Notes: generated from the sequence alone by a model not told the origin. A DNA stretch of 64,000 nucleotides from Planctomycetota bacterium (GCA_029550925.1 JAKPGL010000030.1:1-64000); one strand, 5' to 3'. Positions 1-9,378 are shown, numbered from the stretch's first letter. Made by a program: numbers and translations.

Positions 1-121
1 TCCACGATCAAAACATGCCCAAAATCGTAAGGAAGCGCCGATAAGGAAACAGAAAGAACGGCCTTGCGCCCATAAGCGGGCGGGCGTAAAATACAGCAAG
101 ACACAGAAAGGAGAAAAAGTA

Positions 122-1546
122 ATGGCCAGCGTGATTTCCGACCCCAATGGACGTAAAAGGATTCAGTTTGTGGACGCCGACGGCTTCCGGAGGACCGTCC
201 GGCTCGGCAAGTGTGACCTAAAAACTGCTGAGGCCGTCAAGGTGAAAGTCGAAATGCTTCTCTCGGCCAAGTTGAGCGGAGCGCCTATTCCACAAGAGGC
301 GGCCCATTGGCTCGGCGGTGTCGGCCAAGAGCTTTACGAAAAACTGGCCCACGTAGGCCTTGCCCCACCACGGGCCGAGGAACGGATTATTGGTTTTTTG
401 GATCGTTACGTCCAAGAACGAACCGACTTGGCCAAAAGAACCAAAGAGCTTTTCCAAAGAGTACGGGCGGCCCTTCTGGCCTTTTTCGGCCCGGATAAAC
501 GGTTAAGGGACGTTTCAGAGGCAGAAGCGGAGGCGTTTAACCGTTGGCTTCAGGGGCATTACGCAGAAGCTACGGCCCGCCGAACTATCGGGAGAACGAA
601 ACAGTTGTGGAATGCGGCCCGAAAGCGAAAGTTGGTTTTAGACAACCCGTTTGAATCCATTCCGGCGGCTGTGCGGGGAAACCCTGCCAGGGAACACTAC
701 GTTAGCCTAGAGGAAACTCAAAAGCTTTTAGAAGCTACCCGTGATCCCACAACGAGGCTTTTGATTGGGTTAAGCCGGTTTGCGGGGCTACGGATTCCCT
801 CCGAGATTGAAAATCTCCGATGGAGCGATTTTCTTTGGGATCAGGGGAAGTTTTGCGTCCATAGCCCTAAACTTCAAAAGACCTCAAAGGCTATCCGTTG
901 GGTGCCCATTATGCCCGAACTGGAGGAGCTACTTCGGGAAGCTTGGGCGTGCGCCCCAGAGGGGGAAGACAAGGTTTTCCAGTTGTCCAAGGGGACCGAT
1001 ACCAACCTTCGGACTAGATTGAGGCGTCTAATTATCCGGGCAGGACTGACCCCCTGGCCTCGGCTTTGGCATTCCATGCGGGCAAGTTTTATCACCGATC
1101 TGATCCGGCGAGGATTTCCGGAATATGTAGTAACCGACTGGGCAGGCAACAGCGTGAAGGTCGCAAGAGAGCATTACCTGATGACTACCGAGAGCTACTT
1201 TCAGGAGGCTTCTCAGAAGGGCCTTGGGGGGATAAGAAACGGCGGAGAAGGCGGCGCAAAAAGCGGCGCACTAGAGGCGCAAAATGCGGCGCAGCAGGTG
1301 GACGTATGTTCTGGCAAAATAGAGAAAATTGCGTCGGAACCCCTTGGGGATTTCCAAGTTACGCAACCTCTTGCTTGTCGTAACTTCTTACTGCAAAAGG
1401 ACTTAGCTCCCCGACCAGGGCTCGAACCTGGGACCCGGCGGTTAACAGCCGCCTGCTCTACCAAACTGAGCTATCGGGGAATTGTGTATTGTGGCCTCCC
1501 TAATGGGGGGGCGTTCCGGTGTCTGTATCTGTCAGAACTCTTTTAA
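122..1546 (+). CDS. Tyrosine recombinase (phage-type integrase)
   Basis: This is a site-specific recombinase that would integrate or excise a mobile element by cutting and rejoining DNA through a catalytic tyrosine. The N-terminal 80 residues resemble the short DNA-binding arm seen in planctomycete phage integrases, followed by a SAM-like core-binding region (about 90-200) and the catalytic domain. Visible catalytic residues are R224 (AGLRIPSE), the HxxR box H317/R320 and the nucleophile Y352 (REHY). The usual second His before the Tyr is replaced in WAGNS. The start is set by an AAAGGAG just upstream. The last 46 residues are odd: codons from about 429 run antisense through tRNA-Asn and on into flanking DNA, so the native protein probably ends elsewhere when the element is excised. 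The mobile element should extend to the left of the window. Confidence 0.9.
   Translation: MASVISDPNGRKRIQFVDADGFRRTVRLGKCDLKTAEAVKVKVEMLLSAKLSGAPIPQEAAHWLGGVGQELYEKLAHVGLAPPRAEERIIGFLDRYVQERTDLAKRTKELFQRVRAALLAFFGPDKRLRDVSEAEAEAFNRWLQGHYAEATARRTIGRTKQLWNAARKRKLVLDNPFESIPAAVRGNPAREHYVSLEETQKLLEATRDPTTRLLIGLSRFAGLRIPSEIENLRWSDFLWDQGKFCVHSPKLQKTSKAIRWVPIMPELEELLREAWACAPEGEDKVFQLSKGTDTNLRTRLRRLIIRAGLTPWPRLWHSMRASFITDLIRRGFPEYVVTDWAGNSVKVAREHYLMTTESYFQEASQKGLGGIRNGGEGGAKSGALEAQNAAQQVDVCSGKIEKIASEPLGDFQVTQPLACRNFLLQKDLAPRPGLEPGTRRLTAACSTKLSYRGIVYCGLPNGGAFRCLYLSELF
1407..1480 (-). tRNA. tRNA-Asn (anticodon GTT)
   Basis: On the minus strand this folds as a complete cloverleaf. It has a 7-bp acceptor stem TCCCCGA/TCGGGGA, a D arm with GCTC/GAGC, an anticodon stem GGCGG/CCGCC around the loop CTGTTAA (anticodon GTT), and a T arm CCAGG-TTCGAGC-CCTGG. 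The G at 1407 is the discriminator base, as expected for bacterial tRNA-Asn. CCA is not encoded. The 3' end faces the integrase gene, which is the classic arrangement for an attachment site in the 3' part of a tRNA. Confidence 0.95.
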
Positions 1547-1803
1547 GAAATTTTTACCGCCAATTTTGACCAGTTTCAAGCCCTTCTGGAGAAGATTTTT
1601 CTTCGATTTCCTTCGATTGGAGAGGCGAGGCCCCCTCGAAAACGGGGGGAAATCTCCCCATTACGTACCCATGGCTCCTCCGAAACAGCCTGCCTCTGGT
1701 GAAAGATTCTTCGGAACCTGGGGGATTTTGCCCATCATGTTCAGTTTTTTCAACCCTGGGAGGCCCTTCCCCCCGGAAAAGGTTTCAACAAACCCAAACA
1801 GCC

Positions 1804-2157
1804 TTAAAACGTACTGAGGGCTTCGGATTCTTCGTTGTAAATTTCGAAGACGCGGTTCAGTTTGGTGATCTGGAAGACTTCGTAGATTTCCGACCGGATA
1901 CCGCACAGCTTCAGCGAGCCGCTCCGCGCCCGGATCCGAGCGTTCAGCGTGATCAGTTTTCCCAGCGCGGCACTGGAGAGAAACTCCACGCCGGTGAAAT
2001 TGAGGAGGATTTTCTGGCGTTTTTCCACGTCCACCAGACTGAGCAGTTCCTGGCCCCACTCTTGAATGCTGATGTCTTCGATGATCTTTTGGTCCCGAAA
2101 CCGGACCACGCAGACATCGCCTACGTTAGTAACATGAATCCGTCGATACTCCGGCAT
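1804..2157 (-). CDS. STAS-domain protein (anti-sigma factor antagonist-like)
   Basis: A 117-residue single-domain STAS protein of the SpoIIAA/RsbV type. Such proteins switch partners with anti-sigma factor kinases and are controlled by serine phosphorylation. The sequence shows the family order: an opening beta strand (GDVCVVRFRD), the helix after it, and the conserved loop VEFLSSAALGKL, where one of the two serines is the likely phosphosite. The start at 2157 was chosen because GGGGAG lies at a good distance upstream; the longer frame back to 2250 has no such site. No cognate kinase or sigma factor gene is next to it, so its partner is unknown. Confidence 0.8.
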   Translation of the reverse strand: MPEYRRIHVTNVGDVCVVRFRDQKIIEDISIQEWGQELLSLVDVEKRQKILLNFTGVEFLSSAALGKLITLNARIRARSGSLKLCGIRSEIYEVFQITKLNRVFEIYNEESEALSTF

Positions 2158-2751
2158 GAAAAGTTCTCCCCGCGAACGTCGGAAGCGAAAAATACAATCG
2201 TCTGGACAGTTCGGCCTTCTGGGTAAGAGTACAGAAACCGGTTCTCCCACAACAAGGAGGGAAAGGTGCTGCTTTGTTTCTTCCCCTCAGCGTCCATGTA
2301 CCAGACTTCTATTTTGTCGCCGAACGAAGAAGGCGTCAAGGAGCGCCTTGAACCAGGGCGATAGGGTAGGCTAGATCGTCCCCAAGAACCGAAAAAAAGA
2401 GTTTCAGTAACATTTTAGCCGAATGCAGTGGGCATATCCTTATCTCCCTCACCCGGCTAGCCGTCCTCTCCCGCAGGCGGCAGAGGCAGTTTTCTTCACT
2501 CGGCTGAAATGTTACGATTTTCAGAAAAAAGCCCTTGGACATTTGCGATTTCCAAACGGAGGAATTAAGCTAGTTAAAAGTCTCCCAACTTGCGGCAGGT
2601 TGGCGAAGATGGTCCCGTAAGTAGAATTAGGAAGTCTTGGCAAATTAGCGGCAGATGCCTTTCGATAAGGCGTCGGGAATCATTTCAGGCTTATTGGATC
2701 GGGAAAAATCGAGACCGTTTTCCTCTTTAAGATCAACAAGGAGAACTGCCC
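2158..2751. other. Intergenic region with a short family A repeat
   Basis: No convincing gene. The left 250 bases hold an unrecognised minus-strand frame overlapping the STAS gene start. The right part contains the 109-bp inverted-repeat element described separately, followed by the leader of the oxidoreductase gene. Confidence 0.6.
2407..2515. repeat. Family A MITE-like element, copy A1
   Basis: A 109-bp element bounded by GTAACATTTTAGCCGAATG and, inverted at the right end, GTAACATTTCAGCCGAGTG. Flanking octamers GAGTTTCA and GATTTTCA match at seven of eight positions and look like a slightly decayed 8-bp target duplication. The interior is short and holds a piece of the CTCACCC/CTCTCCCGC hairpin type rather than the family core. 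Confidence 0.75.
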
Positions 2752-4038
2752 ATGATAGAGCAAAAAGGTCGATGGACGCGAAGGGGTTTTTTACAGATAG
2801 CTACCAGGGCGGGGCTAGCCGGGTGGGCGGCACCCTATTTAGTTCCAGGCCGGGCTTTGGGCAAAGACGGCGCAGTGTTGCCCAGCGAGCGGGTGGTGCT
2901 GGCTGGCATTGGCATCGGCGGCCGAGGCGGCTATGTCTTGAGTTGCTTTCTGCGGGAGCCGGACGTCCAATGTGTGGCCGTCTGCGATGTGCGGGCCGAC
3001 CGCCGAGGGCGTGTGAAAAAAATGGTCGATGACCATTACGGCAATAAAGACTGTGTGGAGTATCGGGATTTCCGGGAGATGTTGGCCCGGCAGGACATCG
3101 ACGCGGTGCTGATTACGACCGGATCGAATTGGCACGCACTGTTATCGATCTACTCGGCGAAGGCGGGCAAAGATGTGTATTGCGAAAAGCCATGTACCAA
3201 GACGATTATGGAAAGCATTGCCTTGGCCGAGGTCTTTCATCGCACCGGCCGAATTTTTCAAGGCGGGATGCAGCGGCGGAATTTGCCGCACGTGCAGTTT
3301 GCCGTCCGACTGGCGCAAGAGGGCAAACTCGGCAAACTCCAGACGGTCCATGCCCATCCGGGCGGGTTGGGCACAGGTTCCAGCGGTTGGGCGCCGCCAG
3401 AACCAGAGCCGCCGAAAGACCAGGTGGATTGGGACATGTTCCTCGGCCCGGCGGCCTGGCGTCCGTTCAACAAGGGATTTCTGAACTCCGGGTTTGAGAA
3501 GGGCGGCGGCATGGTCGGCGGCGGCTGCCTGGAATGGGGGTCCCACTGTGTCGATCTGTGCCAGTGGGCCAATCGGGCCGACGATACCGCCCCGGTAGAA
3601 TACTATCCGATCGAAGACGGCCAGGCCCGTGCCCGGTACGCCAACGGCGTGGTGTTGGTCCTGCGGAACGACGGCTGGTTGCCGTTGGGTTCATGTCCGG
3701 TGCGGTTCGAGGGCGATGCCGGGTGGGTGGAAACGGGCGACAGCGCTAAATTGGCACTCAGTTCGCCGGCCCTGTTGGCCGGGCGGAAGATTCCGGAAAT
3801 CCCCGGTTACCCGGCTACGTTCCATGTGCGGGAATTTCTCAATTGTGTGAAGACTCGCTCGCAGCCGAAAGTCAACGCCCAGGTGGCCGCTCAATCCCAT
3901 ATCACCTGCCACGCCGCCAATATCGCTATTTTCCTGGGCCGAAAACTCCAGTACGACCCGGTCAAAAACGAGTTCCTCGGCGATGACGAAGCCAATCGGC
4001 TTCGCGGCGAGGCGATTCGAGACCCCTGGCATGTGTAA
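2752..4038 (+). CDS. Tat-exported Gfo/Idh/MocA family oxidoreductase
   Basis: A predicted NAD(P)-dependent oxidoreductase of 428 residues that probably acts on a sugar or inositol-like substrate outside the cytoplasm. It opens with a twin-arginine signal (TRRGFLQIA, Arg 10-11) and a hydrophobic stretch, then a Rossmann fold with GIGIGGRGGYV at about 50-60 and the family EKP motif at 145-147 (YCEKPCTK). The C-terminal alpha/beta domain follows (GGGMVGGGCLEWGSHCVDLCQW). Its start follows AAGGAGAACTGCCC. It is one of six family members in this window; the HEAT-repeat gene 123 bp downstream may be cotranscribed. The substrate cannot be told from sequence. Confidence 0.88.
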   Translation: MIEQKGRWTRRGFLQIATRAGLAGWAAPYLVPGRALGKDGAVLPSERVVLAGIGIGGRGGYVLSCFLREPDVQCVAVCDVRADRRGRVKKMVDDHYGNKDCVEYRDFREMLARQDIDAVLITTGSNWHALLSIYSAKAGKDVYCEKPCTKTIMESIALAEVFHRTGRIFQGGMQRRNLPHVQFAVRLAQEGKLGKLQTVHAHPGGLGTGSSGWAPPEPEPPKDQVDWDMFLGPAAWRPFNKGFLNSGFEKGGGMVGGGCLEWGSHCVDLCQWANRADDTAPVEYYPIEDGQARARYANGVVLVLRNDGWLPLGSCPVRFEGDAGWVETGDSAKLALSSPALLAGRKIPEIPGYPATFHVREFLNCVKTRSQPKVNAQVAAQSHITCHAANIAIFLGRKLQYDPVKNEFLGDDEANRLRGEAIRDPWHV

Positions 4039-4161
4039 CCTTACGGGGACTTGCTGGCCAGAAATACCAAGGACATTTTACGAAAACAGTCATTCTCAGG
4101 TTTATCAAATCGGATCCACAGAAAACTTTGATCCACTCCAGGAGCAAAAGGAGATCGTTCC

Positions 4162-6450
4162 ATGAAACATAAAGACAGACACATTCTTTGGGTTCCCTTC
4201 CAAGCCGTCCGAGGTTTTCGGACGGCAATCAGCATGGTGGTGGTTGCAGGGTTGCTGGGGGTGTTGGGCCAGTGGGCAGAGGGTGTTTGGGCGGCGGAGT
4301 CGTCGCCAGCGGACCCGGCGGCTCAGCGCCAGGCCGTTCAGGAGCAGATCGCCCTGCTGCAATCGGACGCCCCGAAGGCGCAAAAGGCAATGGCCTGTCG
4401 GCTCCTGGCCCGATGGGCGGACAAAGATGCGGTCCCAGCCTTGGCCCCGCTTTTAGCCGATCCGGAACTGGCCTCTTGGGCGCGGATTGCTTTGGAAGTG
4501 ATTCCCGGACCGGAGGCCAATGCCGCTCTTCGGCAGGCGATGGATCGGTTGCAAGGTCGGCTTTTGATCGGTGTGATCAATTCCCTGGCGGTCCGACGGG
4601 ACAAGGGAGCGGTCGGCAAATTGCAGGCCCGGCTCCAAGACGCGGATGCCGAGGTGGCGGCTGCCGCGGCGGCTGCTCTGGGCCAAATCGGTACCTCCGA
4701 GGCTCAAGCCAGCTTATTGGCCGCGTTAAAGGCCGAATCCCGGGCGCCCGTGCGTTCCGGCATTGCGGAGGGACTCTCGGTGATTGCCCACCGGCTGCTC
4801 CTGGAAGGCCGGGCCAAGGAGGCGACCCAGATTTACGACGCCCTTCGGCAAACGGAGTTGCCCAAGCCGCAGATTGCCGAGGCCACCCGAGGCGCCATCC
4901 TTGGCCGAGGACCGGAAGGCGGTACAACGCTTCTGCGGGAACTGCTTCACTCGAAAGATGCGGACGACTTTGCCTTGGCCCTTCAAACGGCCCGAGAACT
5001 GGGCGGCACAGCCGTCGCCAAGCTGCTGGTCGAAGAGTTGGCCAAGTACCAGTCGGCCGCCCCTCCGCCGAAGCGGTTGCTGAGCATCAAGAAGGCACGG
5101 TACGGCAAAGGGGACCGGTGGGTGGATGTAACCGAAAGACTTTCCGCCGCCATCAGCAATAACACGTTGAAAATCACCGCATCCAACGCATTGGCCGGCG
5201 ACCCGGCGCCCCAGGTGGTCAAAGAGTTGGAGATCACCTACCAACTGGGCGATCAAATCCACAAGGTGGTCGTGCCCGAAAACGACTCGATCGAACTGGG
5301 CGAGGCCAGCGAGCCGCCCCATCCCCAACAGGTGCTTTTGATTTACGCCCTGGGCGATCTGGGGGATCCGGTAGCCCGGCAGGCAGTGTTAGAGACGGCC
5401 AAGAGCGGCGCTTGGGGTGCGCGGGCGGCTGCCCTGCACGTGTTGGGCCGGATCGGCGACGCTTCGGTCGTGCCTTTGTTGTGGGAGGCAGTGCTCCAGG
5501 GCGGCGAGCCCGGACAGGCGGCCTTGGAAAGCCTGGAACGATTACCCGGTCCTCAGGTGGATCAGGCCTTGGTCGAGCAACTGGCCCAGACCAAGGGGCC
5601 GAATCGGGCGAAACTGCTGTATCTGGTTGCCATGCGGGGCATTCAGGCCGCTTTGCCCCAGGCGATGTCCGATTTGCAAAATGAGGACCGTTCGATTCGG
5701 TTGGCCGCCTTGCCCGCCGTGGGCCGAATCGCCGGGTTTGAACACCTGGACGCTTTGATCAAGGCGGTGCTGACGGCTTCGGACGCCGAGGAAATCGAAA
5801 CGGCCAAGAATGCCCTGATCGACGCTTGCGGTCGAATGACCGATCGGGAAGCTGCGTCGGAAAAAGTCCTCCGTTCGGTGGGTGAAGCTGCCAAAGAGAA
5901 AAAGATCGCTCTTTTGGAAACGGTGGCAACGATCGGCGGCGCAAAGGCCTTGGCCGGGGTCGCCGAGGCCGCCCGCAGCCAGGACGACGCCCTGCAAGAC
6001 GCTGGCACACGGCTTCTGGGCGAATGGATGAGCGCCGACGCCGCCCCGGTCCTCCGGGAATTAGCCGGCACAGGACCAGCTAAATATCGCATCCGGGCCG
6101 TCCGAGCCTATCTGCGGATCGTCCGCCAACTGGACCTGCCGATCCCGCAGCGGATGGCCTTGTGCCGCGAAGCAGTCGCCATTTGCCAGCGGGCGGAAGA
6201 AAAGAAATTGCTCTTGGAAATCCTCCGGCGATATCCGACAGCCGAAGGCCTCCAAATGGCCGTCGGTTATTTAGCCGACTCGGCGGTTCAGGAAGAGGCG
6301 GCCGTTACGGCGGTAGCCATTGCCGAAAAAATTGTCTCCCATGCCCCCGCCGCCGTCGCCGAAGGGATGAAACAGGTAATCCAGGCCGGCAAACCCGAAC
6401 AGGCCGTCAGCCGAGCCAAACAACTCCTCCAAGAAGTACAAAAACGGTAA
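4162..6450 (+). CDS. Secreted HEAT-repeat protein
   Basis: A 762-residue protein with an N-terminal signal anchor or signal peptide (hydrophobic residues about 20-45, ending near WAAESS). Almost the whole mature part is made of HEAT/PBS-type helical repeats of about 30 residues, for example AEVAAAAAAALGQIG near residue 175 and repeats rich in Ala-Leu pairs up to the C-terminus. Around residues 300-370 a beta-rich segment (LKITASNALAGDPAPQ) interrupts the solenoid. Such proteins are usually scaffolds; no enzymatic motif is visible. AAAAGGAG precedes the start. It lies downstream of the exported oxidoreductase on the same strand and could share its transcript. Confidence 0.8.
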   Translation: MKHKDRHILWVPFQAVRGFRTAISMVVVAGLLGVLGQWAEGVWAAESSPADPAAQRQAVQEQIALLQSDAPKAQKAMACRLLARWADKDAVPALAPLLADPELASWARIALEVIPGPEANAALRQAMDRLQGRLLIGVINSLAVRRDKGAVGKLQARLQDADAEVAAAAAAALGQIGTSEAQASLLAALKAESRAPVRSGIAEGLSVIAHRLLLEGRAKEATQIYDALRQTELPKPQIAEATRGAILGRGPEGGTTLLRELLHSKDADDFALALQTARELGGTAVAKLLVEELAKYQSAAPPPKRLLSIKKARYGKGDRWVDVTERLSAAISNNTLKITASNALAGDPAPQVVKELEITYQLGDQIHKVVVPENDSIELGEASEPPHPQQVLLIYALGDLGDPVARQAVLETAKSGAWGARAAALHVLGRIGDASVVPLLWEAVLQGGEPGQAALESLERLPGPQVDQALVEQLAQTKGPNRAKLLYLVAMRGIQAALPQAMSDLQNEDRSIRLAALPAVGRIAGFEHLDALIKAVLTASDAEEIETAKNALIDACGRMTDREAASEKVLRSVGEAAKEKKIALLETVATIGGAKALAGVAEAARSQDDALQDAGTRLLGEWMSADAAPVLRELAGTGPAKYRIRAVRAYLRIVRQLDLPIPQRMALCREAVAICQRAEEKKLLLEILRRYPTAEGLQMAVGYLADSAVQEEAAVTAVAIAEKIVSHAPAAVAEGMKQVIQAGKPEQAVSRAKQLLQEVQKR

Positions 6451-6524
6451 ATAAAGCCGCTGGGTCCTCCCCATAGAGTTTTTGGTGTCCAGACACCCCC
6501 GAGCAAGACCATAGACCTTATCTC

Positions 6525-6544
6525 GGAAGAACGGGAGTTCTTCC
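6525..6544. terminator. Stem-loop between convergent genes
   Basis: A perfect 8-bp stem, GGAAGAAC paired with GTTCTTCC, closes a GGGA tetraloop. It sits between the 3' ends of two convergent genes and may end transcription from both sides. There is no clear T tract, so this is a candidate only. Confidence 0.45.
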
Positions 6545-6614
6545 AACATGAGGAGCGGGCCAAGGTCCCAATCAGAGGCGTCTTATTGTCCACCGAAAGC
6601 TCTAGGATTGAGAA

Positions 6615-7976
6615 CTAGCGAAACAAAAAGCGTTTGACAAGCTGGATGAAACTTAGCATCCCGGCTAGGAGGACCAGGCACAAGGCTACGATGGCAGGGA
6701 TCCACCAGCCCAGCAGGAAATAAGGCTGCGCCTTTGCCCACACGTCCGGCCAGCGCACTAGCACCAATAGCGCGGCCAGGCACAAAAATGGGCCGTAAGG
6801 GATTTCGCGTTCGCTGCGGCTAAGCAACCGATACAGCCCGAAAATTAAGCCAAAAAACGGCGCTACCAGAAAAATGATCAGACACGGTTGCCAACCCAAA
6901 AAGGCGCCGATCATGGCCAGCAGCGTTACATCGCCGAAGCCCATCGCTTCTTTTTTAAGCACATTGCCGGCGATGATGCGGACAGTCCAGACCAGCATTC
7001 CGGCGGCGGCCAGGCCGACTAAAGAAGAAAGCAGTCCGATCCATCGGAAGGCGGCGTCGCCGGGTTGGTTGCCCATCGGCGCGTTCATCCAAGGCCCCTG
7101 ACCCGCCCAGAGCCACACGGCGATGATCCCCAGCGTGCCCGCCGCCCCTAGCACCAAAATCCGATAGGTAGCCGGATGACGCCAAAGCCGCGCCCAGGCC
7201 AGCACCAGCGCCCGCCAGGTCCCATGCCGGGTGTACCAGGTCCGCGGCATCAGCCCCACACACCACAGCCACCAACATCCCAAGCCCAGCAGCAATCCCG
7301 GCCAGTTCGGCCAAGCCCGAAGCCACTCCGGCCAATTTCCCGCCCAATACGGCGACGTTACCTGCAACGGACTAGGATGAACTACGACACCGCCGGCGCC
7401 TCCCCAAGGCGCCTGCCCCGGCGCTGGTAGTTCGATATCCATGACAGTAGGGAGAACCCAGGGGTACCCCGCCGCCAGCAGCAGCCCCAACAGGGTTCCC
7501 GGCACGGTGATCGTATCCGGAATTAGCCGTTCGTCCAGGTCGATCATCGAGGCTACCAGCATCAGCCAACCAAGCACGGCATGGGCCAAAAACTGGATAT
7601 GGATGAGGTCCGGCGGCGCTACGGGACCGGCTACTGCCGGGGGCAATAGCCGGGTGCAATGCACTTCCCACCAATAAAGCCAGGCAAGCCCCAGCCCCGC
7701 CAAAAACTCGATCAGCATCGGTCGAATCCAAAATCCAGGCCCCCATAACAGCCTTTCCCGACGCAGTCCCCACCAACCCAGGATCGGCACCCGATCCGCC
7801 CACCACCGCGGCGGCGCATCCGGCGGCGCAGGACTCCAAGGACTGATCGGTCGGCTGTTCCACGCCCATCGGTAGATGGCCCAGTTGGCCAGGCTGCCCC
7901 CAAACACACCCAGCAGAAAACAACCAACCAACCGAATCTCTAAAGGAACTCCCATCCAAAAAGCCCATCCGTTCAC
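6615..7976 (-). CDS. Prepilin peptidase (A24 family), Cys-motif-less
   Basis: A polytopic membrane aspartyl protease that cleaves type IV prepilin-like leaders. The first part (GCFLLGVFGGSLANWAIYRW and a WADRVPILGWWGLRRERL loop) matches the N-terminal domain, and the peptidase core carries both Asp motifs, SMIDLDERLIPD (D146/D148) and MGFGDVTLL (D349). The paired CxxC motifs of classical PilD are absent from the cytoplasmic loop, as in some other members. A long stretch between the two Asp motifs (about 180-320) is extra compared with usual family lengths of 250-300. The start is a GTG preceded by GAAAGG. Its natural substrates here are probably the DUF1559 proteins encoded at 21, 53 and 57 kb. 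Confidence 0.85.
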   Translation of the reverse strand: MNGWAFWMGVPLEIRLVGCFLLGVFGGSLANWAIYRWAWNSRPISPWSPAPPDAPPRWWADRVPILGWWGLRRERLLWGPGFWIRPMLIEFLAGLGLAWLYWWEVHCTRLLPPAVAGPVAPPDLIHIQFLAHAVLGWLMLVASMIDLDERLIPDTITVPGTLLGLLLAAGYPWVLPTVMDIELPAPGQAPWGGAGGVVVHPSPLQVTSPYWAGNWPEWLRAWPNWPGLLLGLGCWWLWCVGLMPRTWYTRHGTWRALVLAWARLWRHPATYRILVLGAAGTLGIIAVWLWAGQGPWMNAPMGNQPGDAAFRWIGLLSSLVGLAAAGMLVWTVRIIAGNVLKKEAMGFGDVTLLAMIGAFLGWQPCLIIFLVAPFFGLIFGLYRLLSRSEREIPYGPFLCLAALLVLVRWPDVWAKAQPYFLLGWWIPAIVALCLVLLAGMLSFIQLVKRFLFR

Positions 7977-8099
7977 GGGATTGCCTTTCTCGGTAGAGGA
8001 CCGGCATCTTCGACGCTGGATACCCCCATATCTCTAAAATATCTTACCCGATCCGTAGGCCCCCCAGGCGGGAAAAGTGGATTGGACCCATTATTACGC

Positions 8100-8160
8100 C
8101 GCTTAGAACGGTTTTTACACCGCTTGGAAGCGATTTTTACACCGCCTGAAGCGACGAGCG
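8100..8160. repeat. Short tandem repeat, about 21-22 bp unit
   Basis: Two adjacent copies of a 21-22 bp unit ending in TTTTTACAC, followed by a partial third copy, lie between the zinc-ribbon gene and the prepilin peptidase gene. Nothing else recognisable is in this gap. Confidence 0.6.
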
Positions 8161-8244
8161 TAACGCCCTGTGGCAGCCAGTATTCCAATTCCGCAGAGCA
8201 AAACAAGACCCGACGATAACCCCCCTCGGGTATCAGACCGCCTG

Positions 8245-9042
8245 TCAACCGCTCTGATAACTGGGGGTATGGAAAGCGGATATCGGCTGAGGCGGGAAGG
8301 AATGGGGCTGTTCCACCCATTGGGAAGAAGAGAGGTTTTCCAAGGTGGGATTCCCCTCTTGGTGGGGGGATGTGTCTGAGGAAGTTGTTTCTTTCGGGGG
8401 GATCGCCGCCGTTTTTGATGGATTTTGGAAAAACATTCCCACCAGAAGCCCGGCTTGGCCAATGATCAGACATGGCCAGCCCCACATCTGCAACTCTTCT
8501 CGTCCGGTGAAATAAGACCAAACCAAAAGCACAGTGCCACAGATAAGGGTCATTAACCCACCATAAAGAACTAGGCCTGCTCGCTTTTTATCCCTTGTCC
8601 TTTCCGAGGCATGGGGAGCTGACCCCCAATGACTTTGTGGGATCGCATCATGGGGAGTATCCAACCTGGCTTGTCGGCTTCCAGTCTGGGCCGAGTGAGT
8701 GCGGTCTTGATGAGTGGGGCATTTGCCCACCTGTCGGCCGATCCGCCGAAGGGCCTGGTCGATGTCCCAATCGTCGTAACTTAAATAGGAGGAAATAGGC
8801 AAAACAATTCCCTCATAGGAGGGGGGGGCTGATTCTGTACAACCCTCTGACGGCAACGATGAGACGCTAGCGACCGAAGCGCACTCCCCTGCCTCTCCGG
8901 CCAAGGAACCCCCTTTGTCCCTTGCAGGCTCCGAAACCCTTTGGGGGGACTCCAGTTTTTCCCCGCACCGGATGCAGACAAACCCCCTCTTACCGGGGGA
9001 GGCTAGACCAGGTACATCTTGTTCGCATCGGCTACACCACAT
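8245..9042 (-). CDS. Zinc-ribbon membrane protein of unknown function
   Basis: A 265-residue protein that begins with a zinc ribbon, MWCSRC with Cys 3 and 6 and CIRC with Cys 23 and 26. It continues with a long low-complexity linker and two transmembrane segments (about 157-180 and 187-205), and ends in a polar tail. This plan, a short N-terminal four-Cys ribbon on a small membrane protein, is common in planctomycetes, but its role is not known. No good ribosome-binding site precedes the ATG, so the start rests on the position of the Cys motif. A second protein of the same plan is at 52.7 kb. Confidence 0.75.
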   Translation of the reverse strand: MWCSRCEQDVPGLASPGKRGFVCIRCGEKLESPQRVSEPARDKGGSLAGEAGECASVASVSSLPSEGCTESAPPSYEGIVLPISSYLSYDDWDIDQALRRIGRQVGKCPTHQDRTHSAQTGSRQARLDTPHDAIPQSHWGSAPHASERTRDKKRAGLVLYGGLMTLICGTVLLVWSYFTGREELQMWGWPCLIIGQAGLLVGMFFQNPSKTAAIPPKETTSSDTSPHQEGNPTLENLSSSQWVEQPHSFPPQPISAFHTPSYQSG

Positions 9043-9176
9043 GGCATATCAAACATCGGCTAGTTCGATGAGAAACTATGGAAAAATTGCCGATTTCGTA
9101 AACTTTATCGGCTGCCGCTCCTTACGAATCCGCCTCGTTTGCCAACCAACAGCCCAAAATTCTCCTAAGGAAATTC

Positions 9177-9378
9177 GTAACACCTCCACCGAGCGAAGTG
9201 AGAGGGGCAATGGTTATTGGGCAAAATGGTACCTTCGATTGTCATTCCCGCGGAAGCTCTCAACCCAGGGTCCTGTGAGGTAGCTACATGGTTATTCCTC
9301 CCAAGTAGCGGCTTCAAGAAGCCTAGATTGGGCGATTGCGTGGGAATGACAAGGTACTGCATTCGGCTAAAATGTTAC
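9177..9378. repeat. Family A MITE-like element, copy A2
   Basis: The left end is degenerate (GTAACACCTCCACCGAGCG) and the right end is good (reverse complement GTAACATTTTAGCCGAATG). The 110-bp family core runs from 9241 to 9350, from GTCATTCCCGC to GGGAATGAC, and is shared with A3, A4, A5 and A7. The last 11 bases of the right end are repeated at 9379-9389. The flanking octamers do not match well. The element fills the gap between the divergent zinc-ribbon and secreted-protein genes. Confidence 0.75.

Noticed and set aside
1408..1546. C-terminal part of the integrase frame as a genuine protein domain
   Set aside because: It is the antisense translation of tRNA-Asn and its flank, not a conserved domain.
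2121..2339. A 72-residue minus-strand frame upstream of the STAS gene
   Set aside because: It overlaps the STAS start, has no recognisable motif and no ribosome site.
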